Shown: in pieces, positions 49,901-61,056 of the stretch | How positions within the stretch are numbered: the first letter of the stretch is position 1 | How the letters are laid out: the number at the start of each line of letters is the position of its first letter | Assembly (NCBI RefSeq): GCF_003945595.2 | Contig: NW_024104350.1 | Coordinates: 822,501-886,500, forward strand | Reading direction: 5' to 3' | Source of the DNA: Pipra filicauda | Taxonomy: Eukaryota; Chordata; Aves; Passeriformes; Pipridae | DNA: 64,000 nucleotides | Program-made: the position numbers and the translations under genes | The notes under the pieces: model-generated | Database searches by the model: none | What the model was told of the DNA's origin: nothing | Seen by the model: the letters and a program-made list of their open reading frames with translations, nothing else

Positions 49901-52900
49901 TGCTGACAGAGATACAAACACTCTCCACATCTAACATAAATTGTGCTCAAACCAGTACCACCTCATCCTTCAAAAGTAAGATGGTTGAGTCCATCGGGTT
50001 CACGCTGTACAGGGCTTACAGAGATTTCTTTATTTCCACTAAACCCAAGCTCCACAGATCAACATGCGTTGTTCGTTGTGCGTTGGGGCACCCTCACATC
50101 GAAGACAAGTGCTTGGTTCTGCCAGCTGTGCTTAACGTGTTTGCAACACCATAAAGATTAAACAGCATAATGGTATAAATCCTATTACACTATATAATCT
50201 CTAAATTACACTCAAGTGAATAAAAAAAAATACACAGCTTGTTAATGAACTTTACATTTTCATAATACCATTTACATTGTGCAGAAGATTCCACTACTTT
50301 GGATATAAAGTTTATGAAAATCCATTTCTCACAGATATTACTCATAACATATCCTGTTTGTCCTGGGAATCCATTCCCCTGGAAATGTCGGTGAGTTTCT
50401 CACCCACCTCCTTTTTACCTTCTCTGGGCTCTCGCATGGCACCTGGCACAGTAGCGAGGGGTACAGAGGAGGTGGCTGCTCTGATGGGCACTGAACAAAG
50501 ACCCGGAGCCCTCCATTGCCCCTTTCCACTCATTGGTGAGGGTGTTGGCTGGACTGGGCACCCCAAGGATGGCAAGGGGCAGCCAAGTGCTCGCTGACAG
50601 CAGCACTGTCCACCTGCCCCATCCCACCCAGCCGCAGCCTCCCCACGGGACAACGCTCTGTCGTCGTGGACTGGGGCAAGGGCTGAGCACAGGACTATTG
50701 TGTGAAAAGGAAAAAAAAAAAAAAATCTTTGTCTGTCATGGTGGTGGCTCAACACAGGGAAAGCTGGAGGTTCACAAACAGCTTTTTTGCAACGGATGAA
50801 TGAGTTTTCACGAGCCCCTATAAAAACCATGGAAACTAATAAAAACCTGTGTAGCCACAAAGTCCCATTGGCACCTCCTGGGCAGGTTTTTAAGGCAGCA
50901 GGTTGTAAACTGCAACTTTCTGGCCAACAGCAGAAGAAACGTAAGAAAAGTAATCTGAAGAACCGTGTTTACCAAAACCTGTCAAGTTTCAGAACAGTTT
51001 CACACCGACTGAGCAAAAGAACCTCAAGTAGTAAAAATAAGCAATTCTGAATATAGCATATATGTAGGGAATTGCACAGTGCTTGATGAGCAAGGGGTTG
51101 TAAAATCCTGATAATGTTATTTTTACTAGCAAAATTGTTAGAAAATAATTAGTAAAATTGCTTTCAAAACAGATGTTAAAGCTGCAATAATTTTTCTAGT
51201 CATGAGCACACCTTAGCATTGCTAAAAACAGGAGTGTACAAGGAAATCTGCAAAAGGAAAACATCTCCTTGCCAGATCCAAACTGCAAAACAATGAAAGG
51301 GTATGAACAGGAATCTACAACTACCTGCTATTGCTATACAGCCTTTCCTACCTTGGATGCTGATGTAAATATGTTAACCTAAAGACATTCAAAATACATA
51401 AACATTTGCTGTAATGCTAGCTATGTGGATTAAAAAAATGTCACCATGAAAACAAATCAATGGAAAAACACTTGATAAGTGACATTTTAACAAGCCCTAC
51501 CATAACTGAGTTATGCAGCCATGAATTGTGTTACGGTGTTCCCCTTGCCCTCTACACTGTAATTCAGGATGTAAAATCAGTGTATAAATTCCTATCATCA
51601 CAGGTTTGGGAAGAGGGTTTGAAGGGCCTGGCATCCTCACATCTGCAAGAAGATTATTTGAAGGTCAAAGCTAAAAAATTCATCTCAAATCCTTAAGTCC
51701 CCAGGTCTGGGGCTTTTTAATTTTTCTCCAAGAGGCAAAGGAACTCAGCATTTCTCCTCAGAGAGTGCAATTTTGCTGCTGCCAGACTTTTATCATGTTC
51801 TGTCCCCAAGCAGCTGCCTCCATCCTCCCCACGTGGTGGATGCCATGAGCGGGTAGTGAAAGGCCCTGGCAGTGACACAAGCGCACTGGGACACAAGTGG
51901 GCTCTTCTAGCGAGCCAAGGGTGGCCTTTCCAGGCTGTGAATGTAGCTGCTGGGCTCTGGGAATGGGGAGATAAGCAGAGTCACCAGCAGGAAAAAGCCT
52001 GTCCCACCTGCCTGTGGGATCACCGGGACTCAGAGCGGAGGGCACGGGCACAGCCCGGACCGGGCACGGACGGGGCTGTGTCCGACTGCACTGCCAGCTC
52101 CTGCTCCTGTTTGGCTCATCTCCCACAGCCTCTCTGTGCTGGACGGGCAGGTGACAGTGCCACACAGGCTTTAAGGCACCCTTTTCACCTGTTTGCCTGC
52201 TGATGGGTTCTGTGCAACATGGCCAAACTGTCCTCTTGGCACACTGGATCAAATACTCTGTCTGGAATAAAGGTGGGATAAGAAGGGCTGAAAAAGGTGA
52301 GGGAAAGAAAGAGAGGTGAGGGAAAGGGGTGCCAGCAGAAGTGCAAGTCTGGGATTTCCTGAGAGGCTCAGGATGGAGCCAAACCAGGCACGAGGCACAG
52401 TCACATGGATCCCTCCCAACAAAATGAAAACATTGATATTCATGGTCCGACTGCCAGTCCAATGGCTACAGAAGTTGGTGGCGTGACTGACAGACAAGGG
52501 GATCAACGTCTGACTCTAATTATTTATTCAGCTTTTTAACCTCCAAATCCTATTTTATGGCTCTGTGACTGATCGAATAACTGCACATCCCACACACCTC
52601 TTGGTTACCAGCTACCCTAAAAATAAGCTGGGGTAGGACCGTAAAAATGCTTTTGCAGATCTGCTTTGCCTTTTTTCTCTTTTATAGTTAACTCTTATTG
52701 GCTCCTTGAAAAAACTAAAAGCAAGGATCTCCACAGAGCATTCTCTCTTCTCTGTGGCACAAAAAGGCTGAAGCTTTCAACTAAAATGGGTGGTAAAACA
52801 ATATTTTCCAGTCATACTTAGAGAGGGATGGCATTTTTCAGCACTCGCAGACAAATTCAGCTGCTGGGTGCAGTGGCAGTGACAGAATCCACACCTGAAG

Positions 52901-52984
52901 AATGATCTGTTTGTGCCCATTCACAGCTGGACATGGGTCAGGAGGGCTCCAACACAAGCAGCAGATCCAGGGATCACAGAAGTA

Positions 52985-53137
52985 CAGAATCATGGAATGG
53001 TTTGGGTTGGGATCGACTTTAAAGTCCATCTAATCCAAAACCCCTGCCAGCCATGGGCAGGGACACCTTCCATTAGACCTGGTTGCTCCAAGCCCTGTCC
53101 AACCCAACCTTGAACACTTCTAGGAATGGGGCAGAGG
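52985..53137 (-). mobile_element. CR1 LINE 3' end, minus strand
   Basis: CAGAATCATGGAATGGTTTG, then GTTGGGATCGACTTTAAAG, CCATGGGCAGGGACACCTTC, TTGCTCCAAGCCCTGTCCAA and TTGAACACTTCTAGGAATGG follow in the order expected for a reversed CR1 3' end. It is truncated right after the GGGGCAG motif. Confidence 0.92.
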
Positions 53138-53954
53138 CACAGGCACACAAGGAATGAGATTTCCACCAAAAGACAGTTTCACTGTTTTTTTTCCTAGCAT
53201 TGATTGAAAAAGGAAGTAAATGCATTTCAAAAGATGATAACTGAACCACAGATACTAAACTGAAGCTCTAGCTATGGAGTGCCTGAGGCTTCTTTATGTT
53301 TTAATGTCACCCTGTAAAATTAAAACATTATTATAAAAATTTAGTTCAATGGCAAATTTTGAAGTTTTTTTCCTTCAGTGTTCAGTACATGACTACAACA
53401 CAGATGTACTTGTTTAACTTTGACTTTATGACTTATGCAAAGCGTCAGCTATTGTTCCAGTGCAAGTCTCCTTAAATAAACTTTTCTGAGACATGGTGAA
53501 AATGGAGGTGGTGGATTAGCAGGCAGCGAAAGATGAGGTCATCTAGGCCCATTGAAGCTGTGTTTTGAGACCAACAATAGCAGAACTCCAGCAAATCCTC
53601 TGAAGTACACCCCCTTGTTTTCCACGCAGCCTGGATTAGTCTTGAGCTTCTAGATCTGAAAATACAATAACCCTTTCACTCATATATAATAAAGAGAAAT
53701 AGACTATACTAAAAAAACCCCAAACCTAACAGGTTTATTTACATGCCCAGCACATAGAACTCTTCTGTATTTACAATACAGAGGGCAAAACAATACAAAA
53801 TGAACGGCAGTTCAAAAAAAAAAAGGGTTTTTTTCCAAGTTCTTTGGACGTGGTTTGCCATGTTCAAGGCAAGTGGTGCCAAGTAAAAGGTATTCATGTC
53901 TCGAGCTCATGAACGCGGAGGCCTTTTGTGGTATCAGGACTGTATGTTAACGAA

Positions 53955-54012
53955 CTTATATTTTTAATATTTATAATATTAATATTTATAATATTTTATA
54001 TAATAATATAAG
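53955..54012. repeat. AT-rich simple repeat
   Basis: Repeated ATATTTATAATATT units running into TATATAATAATATAAG; low-complexity AT sequence. Confidence 0.85.
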
Positions 54013-55629
54013 AATAAACAAATTCACATGTGCAATTACATCCACTTAAAACTGCTGAAAATTGCCAAAGGAAAAGCTGAACACCAAGGGCTGCTTTCCT
54101 AATGCAGGGTTATTTTTGTTTGAAAGTGAGGTGTGTTTGTGGCAGATCCTGCAGCTGGGAAGGGAAAATTTTTTTGATGCCAACCTCAGTGACAGGAGGG
54201 TCAAGCTGGTAACAGACTGTGATTTTTATATAAATGCGTATTTGACAATTCAAAACCACTGGAAAAGAACTGAACTTATGATGTGAGTTTTCCTAAGTAT
54301 TATGACAACAGGAAAAAAAGAATAACTCCACAGGTAAGTTGTGTATCACACTTAGTTTGTGAGGAATGTCCAGAGGCTGCACTCGGCACAGGGAAGCATT
54401 GCCACACACAGCCTTTGACATCAGAGTTTTAGCTCCTTTGCAGAGCTGTTCTCACTTTATGCTGTGGGAACAATGTAATTGGATCTTGAAAGGCTGGGAA
54501 TATCCAGACTCATGAAGAACAAATGGGAAAAAGCCTGCATTACTGCTTAGCCTGGGACAAATAAGAGGCATGAACATGAAGAAAGCACGGATCAGTGCTG
54601 TATTTATTTCCTCCAGCAGCAGCCTCTGCTGTGGGCTGCACAGGAAACTCACCATGGTTTGGAATTAGGCCCTGGCAAAGCAGCTGAGAACTGGGAGCCA
54701 CTGGCCCTGTCCTGTGGACCACTGTGACCCAGGTGTGCATAGTTTGGTTTCAGTTAAAGATAAGATAAAAATTTTACAGCATTTTCCTCAGCTACCTTAC
54801 TACGAATTGAATTTAAATACAGCCTTGTCTCTCATAGAAATAATTATTTTTTCATAGCTTTATGAGAGGAGTGGAATGGAAAGACTGTAGATCTTTTCGT
54901 AACATCTAATTTCTGGATAAAAAACCCAAACCTGAAGAAACTAGCAGAAACACAGGGACACAATCCTGTGTGGGGCTGGGCACACCTTTGTCACAGGCTG
55001 CAGAACAGCCCCCTGGCACAGGCAGTGCTGTCCTGATCCACATTTTCCACCCTGCCCAGCCATCATGTTTACAGCAGGCTGTGCTTGTTCCCACCCTTTG
55101 TGGCTGCAGCCACAAGTCCTGGGATCACTCCCAGCTAGTGTGGGCAGGAGAGTCGGGGCAGTGCTGGGAGGGAATGAGGCTGGTGCAGGGCACAGTAGGG
55201 GCACCCCTATGGGCCAGGAGCTCACCAGAGAGTGGGTGCAGAGCAGTGGACAGAGCAGTGGCTGGTGGCTGGAACTGGCTGGTGGTGGTCAGGAGCAGCT
55301 AATGCTGGCCAGGGACCGGCAGCCACGGTGCTCCCATATGGTGGAAAGGAGCTCACGGGGGCCAGCTATCTGGAGGTCCCCATCTGCTGAGGTCCACACC
55401 CAGCACTCAGTCAGTGCCCTGCAGACACCTCCACTGGCCTGGAAGGCTACTGGGAACCACCACCATTCCAGCTGGAGGGTGCTTCCCTGGTTTCGCTCTG
55501 TGGCCTACACCAGCCATCAGTTCATAAGGAACTGCCGTGGGATCACCCAGCTGTTTGTCAGACACCCACCACCCACCACGTCCTGCCACAGGCTGGCTGC
55601 GAGCCTCCCCTCAGCACCATTGAAATAAA

Positions 55630-56180
55630 CACTGGAAGTGGAAAATCTGGGAAATCTGTTCTCTTCAGCAAGGCACTTATCGCTCAGGAGTGAATTTCTC
55701 CGGCGCGTGCCAAAGAGGAAAGCCTTTTTCTACGTTGCTGGCAAAACTGTCAATCATCTTGATGAGCAGCAAATAAATGAATGCCCAATGATGGGATTCT
55801 ATATTATCCTTAAAAAAGAAATCCATCAAATAAACATCAACAGGTAAATGTTTATACCTGACAGCCATCAATTTCAGTTATCCATGCAAAGAGACAGGTG
55901 AGCTGGACTGGTAAACCTCGAAATTAGAGAGGTATTAATCATCTGCTCCCAGCCAACATAAGCAGATGTTATTTTTAAACAGGCAAAATCATCTCTTCCT
56001 CTGAAATTTATTTGCAACAGATAATGTTCTGTTACATTTTTAATCAAGTAGATGAAGTTACATTTAAATTGAAAATCTGCTGCACTCAACTAATCAGGCA
56101 AGTAAAATTCTGAGATGATTGAACACCAGCATAGAGCACACCATTACAGCAGGTAAATTGTGAAATTTACCTGTCACACC
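55630..56180. promoter_or_regulatory. Candidate conserved non-coding block ending in a palindromic CAGGTA pair
   Basis: Unique sequence with homeobox-like AT motifs (TCAATCATCTTGATGAGC, ATAAATGAATGCCC) and a CpG-containing patch (CTCCGGCGCGTGCC). It ends with a perfect 24-bp inverted repeat at 56150-56173 carrying two opposed CAGGTA sites. No coding signal. Constraint is inferred only from appearance. Confidence 0.22.
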
Positions 56181-57378
56181 ACACGGCTCATTGTTCACCT
56201 ACCGCGCCTGCAAGTGAGGAGCACAGAAGTAAGACAAAAAACCGAAAGGCATGTTCAACATATTCATAAAACCATCACATTTTAGGAACACACCATTAAC
56301 AGTGATGGGGAAAAAAATAAGCTCCACCTCTTTCCTACAAAAAAGCCAATAAAGATTTACACAGGTTGCTCCTATCTGCTTCATGCTCATCTAAGTCGTG
56401 TGTCAGGATATGCTGAGATCAAGGCACAGCACAAAAAACCTCTCATATTACTCCCACAATAAAATAAAAGGTAAGATCCTCCAAAAAATCCAAAATGTCT
56501 TAGGGAAGCAATAATGTGACTTTTCTGCCAGTCCATTTCCTGGCTATCCCAGACACGTCAGCCCCCACCACCCAACTCCTCCGTGGTTCAGCTCACCACT
56601 TTAAACACTGGTACTGATGTCCTGACTCAGGGTTTCACTTATAATACACTTTTCTGTGTAAACACTGCTGTGGTAAAAGCAGCATTATCTAAATAGAAGA
56701 AATACAGTGTTCAGCTCCTACCCTTGACAGTGACACCCTAAAAAGTGCCAGAAATAGGAATCTTTCATCTTAATTTTAAAATGAGATCCATATGAGTCTT
56801 GTGCATGGCATTGATAAATTATGCATATCTATTTTTTTTTTTTTTTACATCAGGATGAACACAAACTGACAGCAGACATCTGGAAGACTGTCAATTATTA
56901 AAGCTTTAAGCTCCCATGCTTTATTGTGCCCCTGTGCTGTCCTCTGCACACTGCCTCAGCACCCAAACCCCATATGCCACATATTAAGATTATTAAGATA
57001 ATTTCTCCCTTTTTTCCTGTAGGAATTCAATAAACTGTGTTATTTTCATGCTATTATATTTACTAAACAATTGTTCCTACAAGCAAAAAAAATTTAACAG
57101 TTACTTTAGCATGGTGTATCTGGGCTTATAGTTCAGATTAGGAAAGCAAATCCCGTTTAAAAGATACATCCATTTTACACTGGCATGTTTTAAACCTTGC
57201 AATAGCTTGGACACTGCAGCTGCTTAACGATTATAAATTCTCAGAGTCCTGTGGTTCACACCTGGTCTACCACGCCCTGGTGACGTGGTCAGTGCTGCAC
57301 TTACCTCCACACCCACTGCTGTCACTGCTGCACCTCAGCCAAGGCTTGACCGTTCGCTGCCATGAACCCCAGCCACAA

Positions 57379-57692
57379 CAGAATCACACACCAGTTTTGG
57401 TAGGGATGACCTCAAAGCTCATCTCATCCTATCCCCTGCCATGGGCAGGGACACCTTCCACTATCCCAGGTTGCTCCAAGCCCCATCCAACCTGACCTTG
57501 GACACTTCCAGGGATGGGGCAGCCACAGCTTCTCTGGGCAACCTGTGCCAGGGCCTCGCTACCCTCAGAATTTCTTCCCAATACCCCATCTAACCCTGCC
57601 CTCTCTCAGTGGGAAGCCATTTCCCTTTGTCCTGCCACTCCAGGCCCTTGTCCAAAGTCACTCTCAAGCTGTCTTGGAGCCCTTTTAGGTAT
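57379..57692 (-). mobile_element. CR1 LINE 3' end, minus strand
   Basis: A longer reversed CR1 3' segment: AACAGAATCACACACCAG, CCATGGGCAGGGACACCTTC, GGTTGCTCCAAGCCCCATCC, CCAGGGATGGGGCAGCCACA, TGGGCAACCTGTGCCAGGGC, then a further segment with CCATTTCCCTTTGTCCTGCC. It lies about 550 bp from a plus-strand CR1 copy, so the pair forms an inverted arrangement. Confidence 0.93.
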
Positions 57693-58239
57693 TAGTACAG
57701 TCAAAAGAGCAGAGTGTTTACATCTCTTTCAACTGTTGCTGAAAAGTTGATAAAAATATGATTTTTCTCAAGTGAGTAAAGTAGCTCTTCACCAACCAGG
57801 TGAAAAGGTTCTGTCCGAATTTTGAAAAGAACTCTGTTTATGTGTCTTAGGGAGCTAAGGCAGTATACATTCACCTGATAGAGAAATGGTTTGGGAAAAA
57901 AGAGACACATTACAATACAGGTCCTGATTTCACTAATACCACTCTATATTAAATATACCAAGCAGCCAAAAGAAAACAAACATTATATGTAGCGTACTAC
58001 ATTCTGGGTTTTATTGATATGATTCAGCAAATGTGAATTGCCCCAGATCATAGTCCTGCCCGGAGTGGAACAGCTTGTAACAGTCAATGCCAGACAAACC
58101 CAGAGTGCCCTGCTGTCACCGGGCAGGAAGGGTTGTTTGGGATTGCTAAAATATTTCACTAGACCCCTCCCACAAAGCTTTAAATGAACATTATGTTAGA
58201 ATTTAAAACAGTACATCAAAAATGGCTCCGAACTCACAG

Positions 58240-58482
58240 AAGGCAGGGTTAGATGGGATACTGGGAAGAGATTCTCCCCTGTGAGGGTGGGGAGGCCCTG
58301 GCACAGGTTGCCCAGAGAAGCTCTGGCTGCCTCACCCCTGGAAGTGTTCAAGGCCAGGTTGGACGGGGCTTGGAGTAACGTGATCTAAGGGAAGGTGTCC
58401 CTGCCCATGGCAGAGGGTAGAATGAGATGGGATTTAAGGTCTCTTCTGATCCGAACCAGCCTGGGATTCTGTGATTCCATGA
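58240..58482 (+). mobile_element. CR1 LINE 3' end, plus strand
   Basis: Sense-strand CR1 3' end: TGGGAAGAGATTCTCCCCTG, GGCCCTGGCACAGGTTGCCC, CCCTGGAAGTGTTCAAGGCC, GAAGGTGTCCCTGCCCATGG and a GGGATTCTGTGATTCCATG tail. The open stretch on the opposite strand (58348-58698) is a shadow of this element. Confidence 0.93.
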
Positions 58483-60982
58483 AAAATCAAGATCTCTGAA
58501 GGCCTGTGCCTGCCTCTGAAGGCATCGCACGTCCTTGTGTGGAACACCTGGAGATGCCATTTCCTGACATATGGCAGTGCCAGGACACTGGCAGGGCCGC
58601 AGAAGAGTAAAATGCAGAGCAAATATTCTCTTTCTTAAAAGCTGCCTCATGGCCATGCACTCATTCAGTCTTACACTGTGAACTGAAATGTTCCTCACTG
58701 CACTGACATTACCCGGTTCACAGCCCCGGAGCCAGGCACAACCAGCTGAGCTGCCCTGGCCCGGGAATAACCCCTAATCCAGTGGACACAAGCCAGCATT
58801 TGAGGTAAAGCACACGGTGAGTGTTTTGCTGAACCAAAGCCTTCCTGCATATTTTCATCGCATTCACTGCACACTGTTCAAATTACTAATTAAAATGCCT
58901 GGACAATTTTAACTTTGTGTTTTATTGTTCTAAGTCCTCTTTTTTTTTTTTTTTTGTTACTGCTAGTTACTTCTGTGGTTTTGGTTTTGGGGTGTTACTT
59001 CTCCACCCCCCAGTTTAAAAAACATTAACCTGTACAACATCATCAGGTGGTCTCAGCCTGGAAGATGTGTTACTTTCCATCCCACCCAGACAGCTTTTAG
59101 AACCAAGACCTGAAAAATATCTGACTTTGAGACAAGGTATACTGTGCTGTGCTGTAACTTTTACTTTAAAGTTCTCTAGGAGTAACTTGCCATAGGAGAA
59201 TATTGTGACACATTCTTTAAAACCAATGCAACATTATTATGAGTATTCAACGTTAAAACTGCTCTGCTTAACATCCAAATATTTGATCCTTCAACTTAGT
59301 AACTATATTAAAGATTATTTTTGCATATAATTTCTCTTTTAAAGGAAGCAGAAGTTAGCCAGAATTATTGACAAAGCATTGAAATGCTATAGAGTTAAAA
59401 ATTCAGATTACATATTCAAGAAAACTAAAAATTCCCTTAAAATGATAGGCAATTAATTTCCAATCTTTCATAGATCTGCAAGTATTGAAATACTGCATAA
59501 ATTAAATTTTGCATATACCCTACTTTTTTGGCATATAACATGTCTTAAAATTAGTTTCTCTCCCCAAAAAATGAAATAAATTTTGAAAATAACAGCACAG
59601 AGCTCAGTGGCACATTCATGATGGAACAGAACATAATTTTGATTAACTTCGAAGTTAAATAGAAGCAACTGCTAGTGAAATTTGAGACCAATTTATTTAA
59701 AAAGAGAACTCTCTTTTTTTTCCTTTTTTTTCTTTTCTTCTTTTTTTTAAATTAAAGGAAAGCTGCCACTGTGAAGAGAGGAAACTGACCATAATTAAGA
59801 CTTTCAGCTTCAAGAATCTCAATTACCATACTACAGCAGAAAATTATTTTCTAACATTTTGGAAGACAGTTTTGCACAGTGTCTGTTGGCCTCACAGTTA
59901 TGCAAAGGCTGAAAGAACGTCACTTAAGCACTGCTATTTCTTTCTGCAAAGAACAGCACAGTACTTTTACCTCTTAAATCCAACAGTAGTTATTCGACTT
60001 AAGGAGATCTCTGCAATATATAGAGAAATAGTAAGAACTTCACTCAATTCATTAATTTAATAGTCTGAGCCATCGTTAGACGCAGAAGAAGCTGTTGCAT
60101 TTTTTAATTGTACATTCTTCACTTACTTGTACTGCCACAACTCAAACAGAGCAGCTAGGATTTCAGAAATAATAGCAAAAATTAAAGAAGAGAGACACAC
60201 ACTACAATTTCCCCTTTGCACTAGATTTTCCTCCTGCAGTAATAACAGTGGCCAAGAGGAGGCTTCAGACCCACAGAACAGTGAACACCTGAACCTGAAC
60301 CCTCAGGCCACCACCTTTACCACATCGTGGGCAAGTCTGTCTCAACACACACCCGATGGGACTGTGACAGCTCGATGGGTCACAGGGCAGGAGAGCACTG
60401 CCAGCAGCACACGGGGCTTTTGACTGCATGGGCCTTATCTGAACTCACTGCGAGGAGGAAGCGAAGCACCAGAAATAATCTTTGGTCTTTGTAATTTCTG
60501 TCAGTAAAGTTAGTTTCTCACAGAGGACATACTTGCTACTAAATGCTTTTCAAAGTTTTAGTATTGTTTTTCCAATGAAAATAACAGAACCAGTGTATTT
60601 AGCGTTGCGTATTATGCATCTTTGCTAGAATTAAGGGAGCCTTGTTATTAAGTAAGCAAATTCACTTTTTTAAGTCATTGGATGAGCCAAGGCTCTGCCT
60701 CCCTGGGTGAGCTGCTGGGGCAAGCCGAGGGCCGGAGGAAGCAGAGCACAGCTGGTGTGCTGCTGGCTCCTCTCCCCAGAGCTGGTTGTCCCCTGGAATC
60801 CTTTCTCATGGCTGTCCGGCACCAGCTCCCGGTTAGAACAGAGGTCTTCCCACCCAGATGAGCTAGGCAATAGCCTGCTGCTGCTCCAGGAACTCTGGGA
60901 GCCCCGTCTTCAGGCTGTGCCAATATCCCCCTGTGCGCCCCGACGCAGCACATCCCTCCCTCCCTCCACAAAGACACAGAGG

Positions 60983-61056
60983 TCCAAACCCTCAGCATAC
61001 ATCTCGGTCACACACGTACTCCAAACCCTCAGCATATCCCTCAGTCACACATGTAC
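60983..61056. repeat. Two-copy 37-bp tandem duplication
   Basis: Two adjacent 37-nt units starting TCCAAACCCTCAGCATA and ending CACACACGTAC or CACACATGTAC, with a few differences. A local duplication. Confidence 0.9.

Noticed and set aside
51758..52462. 234-codon minus-strand ORF, the longest in the window
   Set aside because: GC-rich DNA with few stop codons, low-complexity composition, no recognisable domain and no splice or promoter context.
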